A stretch of 64,000 bases of DNA from Xestospongia muta (Eukaryota; Porifera; Demospongiae; Haplosclerida; Petrosiidae), in NCBI GenBank assembly GCA_963693285.1, contig OY848919.1, positions 6,664,136 to 6,728,135 of the forward strand. Reading direction: 5' to 3'. The translations under genes were made by a program, and so were the position numbers. Shown here one piece after another: positions 10,646 through 22,324 of the stretch; position 1 is the first letter of the stretch, and each line of letters begins with the position of its first letter. Under the pieces are notes generated by a model that saw nothing but the letters and a program-made list of their open reading frames with translations, had not been told where the DNA came from and searched no databases.

Positions 10646-11950
10646 GGATGTTGTCTGTCAATGTCATTATCAACTTAGTCTTGAATGTCATCTAATATAT
10701 ATAGTCTATGGTAACATCTTGTTCCAATTTGTTGGCAATATCTAGTCTGATGTTTGTGACTGTCAAAGTAAAGCTAATTTTAAATCATGAATGTAATGTG
10801 TCAGACAACATCATACAGTGATTTTTACTGAGTATATATGTGCTGTGATATTTCAAATGTGTTGTGCACTGACACCCAATTTTGGTGAGCCTAGTGTGTT
10901 CAGTTGACATTTGCCTTGCCCATCAGGTTTATAAACAGCTGCTCTGTTACAGTAATGGTATACACAAAGTTGCTTGAGTTAGTTCTAAAAAGAACATGTT
11001 TTGTGTTATGTCTGTATTCTGTGATTATAATGTAATGTAATATAATAATTTTGTGATATACGTAGTTTAGTTTCTAATCTTGATGATAGTTATGTTAGTT
11101 TATCCACAAAGTAAATAGAATACTTCAGTGTCCCAACATCTTGATATTTATTGACTAGGACAAAATGACTAGTACTGATGACTGTGATGAGTCATTGTTG
11201 TGGTCGATAACATTATATCTTTTAGTGCTTTTTGTTATCTCTGTAGGTTGTGAACAATCACATCAGGGGATATAGCTGTTGTACTTGTACTGAGTACATA
11301 ATGAATGATGATATTTGAACTGAAATAACTCTGAGTTTTAGCAAAATGTGTAAGACATTGTTAAATGTAATGATTTTATATTCTTTGTATTGATGTTGTT
11401 ATTATCTACGTTAATGCATGGTTTAATAATATGTAACATATGTCCAAATCGCACAAGTGTGCAAATACAGGTGAATAAGGGGTTAAATATCTTGCTTAAC
11501 TTCCACCAGCTAATAGCATGTAATCACAGAGTGGATTCTATCTTGAGACAATCTAGCAACTATAATTATACCAAAGGTTTCAGTAAAAAAAGACAGTAGT
11601 ACAATTATGATAACATTAGGGAACATTGTCAAAACAAATTGTGTAGGAGCACTGTATGCTCTCTTCCAACTGTAAGACAGTCAATAGAAAACACTACCTA
11701 TAACAACATTCCTCTCTCTCAAGCTATTGAAAACACACCAATGTCAAAACAAAGATGCTGGATATGTCGCAGGACAAGCCATAATTCACATGGCGGTAAA
11801 ACAAGTAGTTATCATACACTTTCTCGCACATTAACAATAAAGTAACACTCACCAACATTAAGTCTTTCACTTTCTTTCCTTTGACAGGTTGTAGGACATT
11901 GCAGCAGTAGCCTCACCATTTTAAAATCAAAACTAAACTATTGAAATAAA
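10646..11950. other. Intergenic, no clear gene
   Basis: Short frames only. A minus-strand frame beginning at about 11926 (MVRLLLQCPTTCQRKESERL) reaches a possible splice donor GTGAGT near 11860. It could be the first exon of an unrecognised gene, but there is no supporting motif. Confidence 0.35.
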
Positions 11951-11954
11951 AAAA

Positions 11955-12065
11955 ACAGCAAGATGGTAGAGGATTTCTCCTCCTACAAAAGCAATAAAAA
12001 CCTGCTTCAACTAGATCACGTGATACGCGGATATTTAATTGGATACGGCATGCGTGGGTGAAAAG
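11955..12065. promoter_or_regulatory. Promoter-like segment with TCACGTGA and CAAGATGG
   Basis: Against an AT-rich background this 100-bp stretch is rich in CpG and carries a CAAGATGG (YY1-like) site near 11962, the palindrome TCACGTGA at 12016-12023 (bHLH-type E-box) and GCATGCGTGGGTG. A GTAAGT donor follows at about 12066 on the plus strand. Direction and target gene are unknown. Confidence 0.3.
12016..12023. promoter_or_regulatory. TCACGTGA palindrome
   Basis: Perfect 8-bp palindrome of the extended E-box type bound by MITF/TFE/USF-class bHLH-zip factors. One of four in the window. Confidence 0.35.
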
Positions 12066-13130
12066 AGTAAGTCCATTTTTACAAAATTAAATTCATATAT
12101 ATGCCAATGTTTTTTCTTTAATATATTTTTACTTTAACAATGCATTTATTTATTGTAGGTATGAAAACATTCAGTGCTATGAATACTTAAAAAGGTGTGA
12201 AAAGTCAAAACAACAAAAATGATTCAAGTGGTTCCTTTTGGACATCTGTCACATTGGTCTGGCCTCAACAATAGCTTTGGAAATCCAGACATATAAAAAA
12301 TGAATTGATTTTGTATGAATATTAATATTAGAGCACTCATTTTTAAGTGTTTTGTTGCAATTTTGTTTATCACAGATTATTAGTAATATCCGTAATTGAT
12401 TATATTGATATTACTTAAACCACAAGAAAGAATAGTATGACTACTATTTTTAATGTGTTGTTATGATACATAGGTCTCCAGTATTAGATAACATATTGAA
12501 AGATTGTAGTTATTGTAATAATAAAGACTAAACCAACTAGAAACATTTAGTCTTATTTCCAGACTTTCATGAATCCCAAGCTAAAGGGAGACTGGTATTG
12601 CATTCTTAGAATTCACAAGAAACACTGACATTTGAAGGACTTTCACTTTCACCAATTAAAGCTTGAATAGCTTAAACATAATCTTTGAAGGTGCTTTCAA
12701 AAGCCAATACCTCAATCATCTATAGCTAAATCATTTGATGATGTAATGGATGTAAATGAAGAGAAATCCAACATAGTAATTAATGTAAGATACTTAGATA
12801 ACATTATCACTCAACACAACATCAATGAAGCTAAAACGCACATTTTTACCTAAAAATCATAACTTGATAAAGTTTATGAAAAAAATCAGTATTTACTATA
12901 AAGAGAATTTTGTGACATGTCCACATTTGCTTCTTGAATGTAAAACAATTATACTTGTCCTGGAAAGGGAGATAGGCAAACACATCTTCAATAAATCATA
13001 AAGTTATTGTTGTGGAAACTATTTGAAAAGATGGCTAAGAGAGTGTTAATTACATACATTGATGAATGCAACTCCATCATTGTATATAACCTTTTAAGAG
13101 TCCAGAGAATGTAATTAATATTTTATTGAT
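12066..13130. other. Non-coding; weak similarity to 16.0-16.35 kb
   Basis: The part from about 12700 (SSIAKSFDDVMDVNEEKSN in one frame) resembles 16060-16130 (SIADSFNDTDIAGEM). The motif AAGAGAGT...CATCAATGA...CAACTCCAT appears at about 13036, 14520 and 16290. These are probably remnants of one retroelement family associated with the reverse-transcriptase pseudogene next to them. Confidence 0.3.
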
Positions 13131-13131
13131 G

Positions 13132-14310
13132 GAACCACTATTAATGGCAATGTATGTCACGTGTACAATGTCATTGATAATGAAATTAGAAAACGATGAC
13201 CAAACCCAAATATGGTATGCGGATGATGCGGCTGCTGGGAAACACTGTTCAGTTTATGTAGATGGTGGGATAAGATGGCTGTAATATGTCCAGAGTATGG
13301 CTATTTTGCCAAATGCTTCCAAATCTTGGCTTACTGATAAAGACAAATTCTCTAGTTCATCAGCAGATATATTTGTAGATACTGACATCAAAATGACCAA
13401 TACAGGAAAAAGATTTCTAGGAGCTGTTATTGAAACAAGATCTTATGTGGAAAAATTCATAAGAAATAGAGTTTCTTCCTGGATAGATGACATAAACAGC
13501 TTGCCTATTGTAGGACTGTGTCAGCATCACACTGCATACTTAGTATACACTCATGGGCTACTTGCAAAGTGGACATATATTTCTCAAACTATACCTGACT
13601 ATGAATGTTGCCAGTGAGAAGGGAACTTTATTCTGATTAACAACACTTCCTCTGGCCGAACTTAGGTTTGTTCTTCATAAAAAAGCATTTTGTGATGCTA
13701 TCTGCTTGTGATATGGCTAGAGATGACCCTCACTTCCTTCACAGTGCATGTCAAACATCCAATGAGCTCCCCGTGTGGCGCCTTCCTATTTATTCGACGA
13801 AATGACATTAGAGACACATTCACACAGCTTCTTTATGAATTATGTCCCTGTGTTGGCATTGAACCAACTTTACTATCATCAACTGGAGAGAAATTGCAGT
13901 ACATCACGTCTAAAATAGATGATGATGCTCAGGTTGACATTATAGCCAGAGGCTTTTAGGACCGTAAACAACATGATCTATTTTTCAATGTTAGGGTTTT
14001 TAATCGCCCCACTCTTTCTAATTGCAAAGAGTCCATAGCATCTTGCTACAGGATACATAAGCAGGAGAAGAGAGAATGATCAAAGAATGAGGGAAGTGGA
14101 ACATGGCTGCTTCACACCACTGGTCTTCCTTGCTGGCAGAAGATCTGGACCAGGTGCCACTAGTGTTTTAAAAAGGATCACAAATATTTTGCCATTACAA
14201 TAAAATTAGCCATACAGTACCACAATGAACTGGCTGAGAGGCAGAGTAGACTTTTCCCTTCTTAGATCAGCCATTATGCGCATACCTGGATCAAGATCCT
14301 ATTTTTAACC
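13132..14310 (+). pseudogene. Reverse-transcriptase pseudogene of an uncharacterised retroelement family
   Basis: The catalytic block reads QIWYADDAAAG near 13207-13240, followed after frameshifts by PNASKSWL, GKRFLGAVIETRSYVEKFI and VYTHGLLAKWTYISQTIPD (13297-13617). A later segment (13708-13959) has SSPCGAFLFIRRNDIRDTF, the remains of a Cys/His zinc-binding block, and DDDAQVDIIARGF. The tail near 14225-14300 reads TTMNWLRGRVDFSLLRSAIM. The order RT, GKRxLGA, HGLxSKWTY, C/H block and WLRxRxxFxLLRSA matches a family common in cnidarians and sponges that I recognise but cannot name with certainty. At least five frame breaks. N-terminal half missing. Confidence 0.6.
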
Positions 14311-14965
14311 TCGCTGTGTGTGGGAGCAAAGTAAGGTTACTGTAGTCTGTCAGTGTGTGTGTGTCTCCAATGCCTGTTATTGGGGATTGTTTTAAAACTG
14401 CTATAACTTGGCAAGCGAAGCATTAGCAGCTACCAATGTTTAGCAACGAATAGAAAAATGTGTGGACTTTACAACAACAGTATCCAGAACATCGTCAAGG
14501 AAAATAAAAGCTTAAAAATAAGAGAGTTTTTGTTAAACACATCAATGACTACAACTCCATTATTGTGAACTGTTATGATCCACTACTGTTTTAAAAAGGA
14601 TCTCAAATATTTTGCCATTAAAATATAATTAGCCATACAGAGCCACCATGAACTGGCTGAGAGGCAGAATAGACTTTTTTCATCTTAGAGCAGCCATTAT
14701 GTGCATATGTGGGTCAAAATCTTATTATTAACCTCGCTGTGTGTGGGAGCAAAGCAAGGTTACTGTAGTCTGTCAGTGTGTGTGTGCCTGCATTGCTTGT
14801 TATTGAGAATTGTTTTAAAACTGCTATAACTTCGCAAGCGAAGCGTTAGCAGCTACCAATGTTTAGCAACAAATAGAAAAACCTGTGGACATTGCAATAG
14901 CAGTATCCAGAATGTAGTCAAGGAAAACAAAAGCTTAAAACTTGCAAAAAAATTTCAGGCTGCAA
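14162..14965 (+). repeat. Tandem duplication of retroelement tail plus AACCTCGCTG segment
   Basis: Two copies (about 14162-14540 and 14588-14965, offset about 421 bp) share the WLRGR tail of the reverse-transcriptase pseudogene followed by the AACCTCGCTGTGTGTGGG start of the inverted-repeat element found complete at 56.09 kb. In both, the element part ends near AAAAGCTTAAAA. The second copy lies behind a repeat of the AAGAGAGTTTTTGTTAAAC motif. The fixed association of tail and element suggests either insertion of one into the other before duplication, or that both belong to one composite element. Confidence 0.6.
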
Positions 14966-16352
14966 AGGTCAAGGTGCCATTTCTTGAAAAGTAAATAACT
15001 TAATGTGGAGATTTTTAGTATGTTGTAGGCAATGTTAGAGGAACTGTTTAACTCGAATATTAATGCATATCCTTAGTTAATAAAATGAACATCATTTTGT
15101 TATTGTAATACCAACAATACCAATATTACCCAAAATACCGGTAATACTTACAATAACAGTATATAATATATCTACTATATTTCTTTTTCTCTTACTTGTC
15201 AATGAACTAATAACAACAAATAGAAACAAAAAAGTGTCACAAAATGGATTATTTTCTTGTGCCAATATAAAGACATAATAGGCTTACAAGGTGCCACCAT
15301 AGATATTATATCCAAGTACAATCTTGCTATGATTTAGCACAATAAGATTTAATCCATCCATATAACACTATACTGATTGACATCTGTCATTGCATCAAAT
15401 TCTGAAAAACATATTTGATTGTTTGGTATTCATTGTTGCAGTTGGAGGAAATTTAACAGATTTGAGACTACTTAGAATTAAAAACCAACTATTGATGACA
15501 TATGTAGGCAGAGTGGTACAAGTATCTTGTACTCCTCAAGTTAGATACCACTATTCTAGAGGGTATCAGATTATTGAATGAATGTTGTAGTTTCAAAACT
15601 GTTCTAGAAACACTAGAACAGAAGCAATTGATGAGAAGACAATTGCCAAGGACTATATATAACAAGTCTTTAAAAGAAAGTGATAGGGAACATTGCAACA
15701 CTTTTAAATATACATTTGTGTTGAATGGCTTAAACAGTTAATGACCTCATCAATCAAATACTTCAGAAATATTCAGAACATTATCAAAGCTTCTTTTTAA
15801 CTATGTAAGTAGTCAATATGTTATATACAGAGGGAGTTTTCTCTAGAGATATATGATGAAATGAAGCAATGTGGTGGTTGCTATGTGATAGTCCATTGAA
15901 AACACTGTCTAAAAAGTGTATAAAAATAAAAACAAATTATAATTTTGAGGGGTGTCTTATGTATTACAATCAGGTAAAAGAGGCAGTTTCGTTGGAATTG
16001 TTATCACCAGTGGATAAGCTAAAAAAATAGATGGTGGTTTTGAGAGCTAAAATTTGAACTGTCTATAGCTGATTCATTTAATGACACAGATATAGCCGGA
16101 GAAATGTACTGTAGTTAGAGACCATCATCAATCATTACAATGTTGAAAAAGCTAAAGCTCTTCTCACTACCCACAATCTGAACTTGACACATACTGAGAG
16201 TAAAGCAAGCTTAGTGTTTAAATAAGAAATTTTGTTCTAAAAGGGGAGACAAACAAAAGAACTATTGAGTAAGTAATTTAGAAAGATGGGTAAGAGAGTT
16301 TTTGTTAAACATATCAATGAAGACAACTCCATTATTGTGAACTCTTATGATC
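14966..16352. other. Intergenic, no clear gene
   Basis: Short frames only (e.g. 15390-15581, 15489-15701 on opposite strands) without motifs. The end of the stretch (16000-16350) is related to 12.7-13.1 kb. Confidence 0.45.
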
Positions 16353-16435
16353 TGTTATGATGTCTAAGATATGTGTCTAGTATTGTGTAGTGTAGTCTAA
16401 TCTTGTATATGATGTTTTTCAGGGCTATTAAGATC

Positions 16436-16466
<31 letters not shown>

Positions 16467-16528
16467 GCTATCCTTTCTATGTTCTCTCACTCTTTTATTG
16501 ATTTATTTTTCTCTGCCACGATACCACA
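16353..16528 (+). repeat. 5' LTR of Gypsy element 2
   Basis: The end is fixed by the match of 16464-16528 with 17396-17460 (both GTGCTATCC...GATACCACA). The start TGTTATGATG at about 16353 is inferred. An (AT)n tract at about 16438-16457 lies inside it. Confidence 0.6.
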
Positions 16529-16533
16529 ATTTC

Positions 16534-16544
16534 TGGCGATGAGG
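16534..16544 (+). other. Primer binding site of Gypsy element 2
   Basis: TGGCGATGAGG, one base different from the site of element 1, lies 6 bp after the LTR end. Confidence 0.5.
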
Positions 16545-16575
16545 GTAGGATGGGATAGACTTTATACATGGGATC

Positions 16576-17256
16576 ATGGCTCTCTTTAGCAGTGTTGGAG
16601 AATTTATTGAAACAAAAGAAAACCGGTCACAATACGTGGAAAAATTACAACAATTTTTTATTGCCAATGATATTGGTGAAGGAAAGAAGAAGTCCATTTT
16701 ATTGTCCAATATTGGTCCAGCAGTTTATCATACCTTGGGTAACTTGGTTGCACCGAGGAAACCTTCCCAGGAGACGTATACTCATTTAGTAGAACAGATG
16801 TCCACTTTCTATAATCCTAAACTCTTGGTGACAATGCAGCGTTATCGATTCTTCAGCCTTTTCTGTCAACCAAACAAATCTGTTTCAGCTTTTGTAGTAG
16901 AGCTTAGAAGTCTAGCCAAGGACTGTGACTTTGGTGCATCATTGGAAGATAATCTGAGGGACAAATTAGTCTGTGGTATATCGAAGCACACAATTCAAAA
17001 GAGTTTGTTATCAGAGAAAGATTTAACCTTCAAGAAAGTTTTTGATATTGCACAGAGCTATGAATCTGCTGCTAGGAATTTGTCAACCTTGCAAGAAACA
17101 TGTAATTATCAAGATGTGCATCAAGTGAGGGCATCATCCCAACCCTGTTATTGTTGTGGACACACTGGACATCGTCCAGACCAATGTAAATTTAAGACAG
17201 CTACCTGGTACTACTGTGGTAAAACAGGACACATCAGAACAGTTTGTCGATCTTGA
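16576..17256 (+). CDS. Gag protein of Gypsy element 2
   Basis: 226 residues from ATG 16576 to TGA 17256. It is clearly homologous to the gag of element 1 (FIANDIGEGKKKSILLSNIG against FFEANDIAEEKKVPIFLSII; shared DLTF and LVCG/FVCG blocks). The second half has two zinc knuckles: CYCCGHTGHRPDQC, and YYCGKTGHIRTVC in which the first cysteine is tyrosine (WYYC). The frame has no internal stop. It ends soon after the knuckles instead of running into a protease, consistent with the internal deletion. Nucleocapsid and capsid roles are inferred from the family. Confidence 0.8.
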   Translation: MALFSSVGEFIETKENRSQYVEKLQQFFIANDIGEGKKKSILLSNIGPAVYHTLGNLVAPRKPSQETYTHLVEQMSTFYNPKLLVTMQRYRFFSLFCQPNKSVSAFVVELRSLAKDCDFGASLEDNLRDKLVCGISKHTIQKSLLSEKDLTFKKVFDIAQSYESAARNLSTLQETCNYQDVHQVRASSQPCYCCGHTGHRPDQCKFKTATWYYCGKTGHIRTVCRS

Positions 17257-17395
17257 AAAGCAACATCACATCATTCGATCGATTGTCAATCATCTTGGGC
17301 GATGCCTCAATCTTCATCCAACCCATCGCCTCGACTATTGTCTGAGCCATCTCCTAAACAACCCTCTAATCATTCAAATTTGTTTCGATTGTCAC

Positions 17396-17460
17396 AGTGC
17401 TATCCGTTCTATGTTCTCTCTCTCTCTTATTGATTCATTTTTCTCTGCCACGATACCACA
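17396..17460 (+). repeat. Truncated 3' LTR of Gypsy element 2
   Basis: 65 bp matching the end of the 5' LTR with only a few differences (16464-16528). The missing left part shows the deletion ran from within pol into the right LTR. Confidence 0.7.
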
Positions 17461-18470
17461 GAAATTTTAAGTCATCTTACACAGTAGCTTCTATACTTTT
17501 ATTATTTTCAAACTAACATCTACTTCATAACTTAGTCTGTAATAGAAATGGTAAGTCTGTACAATTTTTTGTTCATAACTGGTAAGTTTGTAAGTGAATC
17601 TAATGCAGTCAAAAAAAACAACACCAGCTGTGTTTTTGAAAAAAATACCAAAAGCATTTTCTGTCACTTTCTGATCTCACTATTGCTCTCTCTAGTTATT
17701 TTTTTAACATTTATTGTATTAGTCTCCAGTTAATAAAATTACATTTTAAAAACATTTCTCGTATATAAAGTTTGAACCACCTTATGTTATATACATGTGT
17801 ATTATATTAGACTACTTATTATTATATACCTTGAGGAATAATTAATGTTGTACCTTTTAGTCTTTATTCCAGTTGACAAAAAGTTAAAACAGGAGCATTC
17901 ACCAATGATTAAAAATGCACTTTGAATGAAACCTCATGTTGAGCTGTATCTGAATTCATTTATTTGAGTTTGTGGAAAGACAGAATTTCCAAGGTACACC
18001 TGTTGACAAGAGACTGTCAATGTTACAGTAAAATAAGACATACTCTCATGCAAATATTCAAGTATTATATTAACAGGAAAATATGGTTGATTATAATAAT
18101 AAATGATTTTTTACATTGGAATTTGGGGAGACAAGAAAGTACTTCAATAAATGATTAAAGACCACAAATAACCGTAACAAATGACTAGATATTAGAAATA
18201 GTACGTTTATTGTGGTGACTTTCATGTACAAAGGTTCTCTTCATTCCTTCATATCACTTTTAAGAAATAAATACACTCTGCTAAAGGGGATACAAAGTTA
18301 CTATTGCTAACTCTGACTCACCAATAATGACAGCTGGTGCTTAACACTTTATACTCTTATTGAGACAGATTTCACAAGCAAGTTGGGTCGATGACAGGGT
18401 AAGACCAACTCCAGAAAGATCTTAAACAGCCCAGAAAGAGATTATACCCAATAGTTTCCTTAGTTAAGTC
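17461..18470. other. Intergenic, nothing recognised
   Basis: Only short frames, including a hydrophobic one at 17548-17733 without family resemblance. Confidence 0.45.
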
Positions 18471-18610
18471 ATGGCGTGAACTAACGACGTTTATACACGT
18501 GGATTGCTTCAACTAAGGGCCAATGCAATCACGTGATTTTTACAATCCTTTTTCCGCGTAATTTAAGCAACTAGGCCTTGTATATCTTACTACCATATTT
18601 ACTTGGAATG
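18470..18610 (+). promoter_or_regulatory. Promoter-like segment with TCACGTGA
   Basis: Locally CpG-containing sequence with GAACTAACGACGT, CACGTGG (about 18496) and TCACGTGA (18529-18536), then CGCGTAATTTAAGC. It lies just upstream of the candidate spliced gene at 18685. Confidence 0.3.
18529..18536. promoter_or_regulatory. TCACGTGA palindrome
   Basis: Second of four perfect copies in the window, about 150 bp upstream of a candidate gene. Confidence 0.35.
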
Positions 18611-18684
18611 AATCCTTCAATTAGACATGTCTAATATGTTGTTCTGTTTATTGTAGCTATAACAAGTTACTTTGCTCTCCACAG

Positions 18685-19334
18685 GGTATCTGCTACATGC
18701 TTTTCAAAAACAATTTCGATTGATGAAGACTTTGCAGAAGAAGAGGTGAATGAAACTAGCCAAGACTTGAACAGAGTAACTTGCTGTTTGTTAGAGATTC
18801 GAGCAGAGTGTTAATTAATTATGATGAATCCAATAACTAAATTTGTAAGTAAATTGTATAAATTTCAACAGTTGTTGTGTACCAAAAGAAATTGTTATTA
18901 ATAAAATAATCAATAGTTAAAACAGAAAAAATAATACTATTAAATGATACCAGCTCATGAATCTTTTGATATAGTGAAGGTGATGCAAGAAATATTGTTA
19001 CCAGTAGGAAGCTTGTCTTTATTTTACAAGGTAGTTGGTATACTGTTGCATTAAGTTCAATATTTATGAAAAAAATCAAAGAGACATGTTAACAGATGAG
19101 TAGTATTAGACAAGATAACAGTTACTACATGTGTTGTTTAATGATATACAGGAGGTTAGAACTATTATAGAAGATAATGCAAAGGTGTTGAAAAGTCAAG
19201 TGGAATTAAAACAAGCAAAGATGTCGTTGCGATTATCATCTGTTATCCAACAAAGTAAAGGTACTTACTGTCAATAACCACTGTATATTAATAGGTGTCT
19301 AGCTATTGTTGTAGATGTTCATGCACCGCAATAA
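18685..19334 (+). CDS. Candidate small spliced gene with a coiled-coil region
   Basis: Three segments join in frame: 18685-18775 (acceptor CTCCACAG, donor GTAACT; reads KTISIDEDFAEEEVNETSQD), 19152-19260 (acceptor TATACAG, donor GTACTT; reads IIEDNAKVLKSQVELKQAKM) and 19315-19334 (acceptor TTGTAG; reads DVHAPQ then TAA). The middle exon is charged and heptad-like, predicting a coiled coil. The first exon would start upstream but I could not place it with a matching phase. I do not recognise the family. Support comes only from consistent phases and splice sites, so the call is tentative. Confidence 0.3.
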
Positions 19335-20220
19335 TCTTAAAAGGTAGGTGTGGCTGACTTCTACCTGTTGTTAACTTATGGCCATCAATAGTCCCTGTTG
19401 AATTAGCTTTCAAAATTGATATTTTGAAATATTTGTGAACATTTTGGGTCCACAGAAGCAATTTACATATAAATGATTAAAACTAGGTGGTTTTATATTC
19501 AATGCAGCCACACCAATTATAAATATTAATAAACTGTAAAATTTCCGGACATTATATGTCTATCATTGCTTTCAGCTTATAATTCTTCCTACTGTACATT
19601 ACATTACAAAACTTTACATAGGGAGGGGTTGAAAACATCATTCTATATATAATTTAAGACAAAATGTTTATATTGTTATTTACAAATACTCTTATCCCAT
19701 GTTCCTATCCATCTTAGCTTGATTTACTTGGGATATCAAGTATTTATTGAAAAAAATGAGGTAATAATATTTACATCAATGATTTATTTTAATTTGATTA
19801 AACACAATAATATTGTGCTTGTATCTGCTATTTCTTATTGAAATATACCTATTAGTGTCTGGTCAAACAAAACAAACTAGAGCTAAATGTGACTTACTGT
19901 TGTCCCTCAGATTAGGTATGGTGGTAGATCAGCATATCATGTAGATATTGTAATAAAAGACTGAGTCCAAACTTACTTGCTTGAAAGTTTAGCTCTGTAA
20001 GACTAACTTCATTTCAATCAAGACTAATCTAATAGCATAGCACTACAATTCTAGTACTCTTCTGCCATAGTTAACTACAAACTTACTTTTGTTCAAATAT
20101 GGCTTTTTTATGCCTGTTTTAAGTCTGTATATTTTATAACTCATTTCCATAGTAACCATATCATTGGCCTCCCTTTTGTTTGCTTTTCAGTATGTGTGGG
20201 TATATTGTAATGTTCTATAG

Positions 20221-20265
<45 letters not shown>

Positions 20266-21432
20266 ACTATGAATATACTATACTATATACTAAGTCTGTT
20301 TTATAACAGAAGACACTAAAGTGTTCAATTGAGAGATGATTACAATTGTTTATGGATCATTACACCAAGTGTTTTATGTAACAGAAATGTTATGAGGAAA
20401 TTTATAAAATAATGACTAAGTGGAAAAAAGGAAGTATCTATCTCGGTCATCATCTCTTGAAAATATTCTTAATAAGAGTACAGTCTGGAGTCTTGATAGA
20501 AACAAAACTCAATTGGACAATACATGTATATCTCTGTTATCTGAAATACTAAAAAATAAGAAAACAATATAGAGTCTAGACCTATAGAATTTCCCTCAAT
20601 TTATGTATTTCTGAGTTGTTCCATGTTTGTCTTCTCTGTTTTAGTTACTAATTGAGTCTAAGATTCTTCAAAAGCAACGTGTTAGAAAAAAGGCAGATAT
20701 ATTTACTTGGTCTTTTCCATATCATGCTTTATACTACCTTCAAAATACTAAGTACTATTAGTCTCACAAAGACAGACCCTTTGCTTAGAGAGGAAGGCTC
20801 TGATCTACCACACATTGTACAGTTGTCGAAAAGGAATTTTATTAACTTTGTAGCATCATAAAATTGTGGTTTGTAATAATTACATGTTAAAGTAACATAG
20901 TGAACCACATGATTTAGCAAGTAGAAAAGTTAAGATAGGGCAAATGACTGCTCTAGAAGCTTTTATCAGTTGTATGGAATGCTAATCCTACACATTCAGT
21001 ACAGGGAGAAACTATTTCTGATTATAGTAATGTACATAATTTAGAAAAGAGATGTTTCTTGATATAATAGGATCATCTAAGCATTTTTGAGCAAAAGCAA
21101 ATCTAGTTCCTCTGGTCATCAATCATCTTTCTAAGGTCTTTTGTAGTTCAAATAAGTGTGAAAATCTCAGTACTGAGACACTAGTGTTTTTGATATTGTA
21201 TGCCAACCTTGATTGAAAGCATTAACTCATGACGATAGAGATATTACTGTTCATTGCACACTAACAAAATAAACAAAACAAACTATGAAATCATTTATAC
21301 ATAACTTACATAAACTCTTGGAGATGAACTAGAATCAGAAATAAAGAGATATTTTGCTGATGGCCTAGTAACATTTACTCATGAGGAAAGATTCTCTTTT
21401 GACTTTTAGGTTTCTAAGTGTACAATTCTGAT
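19335..21432. other. Intergenic with AT microsatellite, no clear gene
   Basis: Contains the (AT)n tract at 20221-20262. One 31-codon open stretch near 21313-21408 (DELESEIKRYFADGLVTFTH) looks protein-like but is isolated and unrecognised. Confidence 0.4.
20221..20262. repeat. (AT)n microsatellite
   Basis: About 42 bp of nearly uninterrupted TA dinucleotides. Confidence 0.9.
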
Positions 21433-21744
21433 TCATGTGGATGTGTTAGTACTGATAATGATAAAATTAGTACTGGTACATATAGAATTGCATTGAAACA
21501 TAGTCACAAAGAGATTGATGTAACTTCTGCAGTCGTAGGTAGGTGTTGCTGCACTTTCCACAAATGTAGTGGTTTCAGGATAGAATAGATGATGTTTCAA
21601 GTAACCCTTTATATAATTTGCTGGAGAGGATATCCTTCCATGAAGGTAGAATGCAATTTGAGAATTCTCCTTTAAAATTCTTCCAATTTTTCTTCTCTTT
21701 TCTGCTACTAGTATTAACTCCACAACCATTACAGCACCAAGCAA
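21433..21744 (-). CDS. Unrecognised minus-strand open frame
   Basis: 103 codons with charged and aromatic-rich protein-like composition (AEKRRKIGRILKENSQIAFY, then HGRISSPANYIKGYLKHHLF). No family recognised, no signal peptide. A promoter-like patch (CACGTGAAGACGTCG near 21884) lies upstream for this strand. It could be an exon of a real gene or a chance frame. Confidence 0.2.
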   Translation of the reverse strand: MLGAVMVVELILVAEKRRKIGRILKENSQIAFYLHGRISSPANYIKGYLKHHLFYPETTTFVESAATPTYDCRSYINLFVTMFQCNSICTSTNFIIISTNTST

Positions 21745-22324
21745 GATAAACTATTCACTGGCTTAAGAGCTAGGTTATTAATTTCACACTTAATATGGTA
21801 GCGAACTTATGAATAGACCTAAGAACAAATCACAGGACAAATTAGTCTACAGCTTTCTGAGTTTTAAGTCCAGAAGAAACACGTGAAGACGTCGTTAGTA
21901 GTAATTAACACTTAACGATATTATGCTACAATGTAAAACATTGTGATTTGCTCAAGTATTTGCTGACTAAATTGTGGTTTCCCCAGGAATGCTGGAGAAG
22001 GAGACAGCTGTACCACGCGTGGTAGACTAGACTTTTTCTCTCTAAACAAAGAATACTTGTCCTCAGTCAGTTGTTGTTGTTCAAACGATCAGTTTCGAGG
22101 ATATTATCACGTAAGATTAAAATGTCGCAAATACTATAAATGCATAATTTGGTGTTATTCTGATGTGGCTATTACAAATATGTTTTTGCTATGTTATGAC
22201 TATACTATCTTCCCCTATAATACCACAAAAGAGTTTCAAGTAGATATAACAAAAGCTCTAATTGGCATATAACCTTAAAGGTATATAGTTTTGAGGATAT
22301 ATGTTAATTAGAAGGAAAGTACTC

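Larger units (their letters stand above)
16353..17460 (+). mobile_element. Ty3/Gypsy LTR retrotransposon 2, internally deleted
   Basis: A left LTR, primer binding site and an intact gag frame are followed by a short remnant and then by the last 65 bp of the LTR again (17396-17460). Everything from protease to the start of the right LTR is missing. The element carries gag only and depends on others for movement. Confidence 0.75.

Noticed and set aside
20221..20262. AT tract as replication origin or regulatory site
   Set aside because: Simple (AT)n runs occur many times in the window (16.44, 29.57, 32.15, 35.29, 38.24 kb) and look like ordinary microsatellites.
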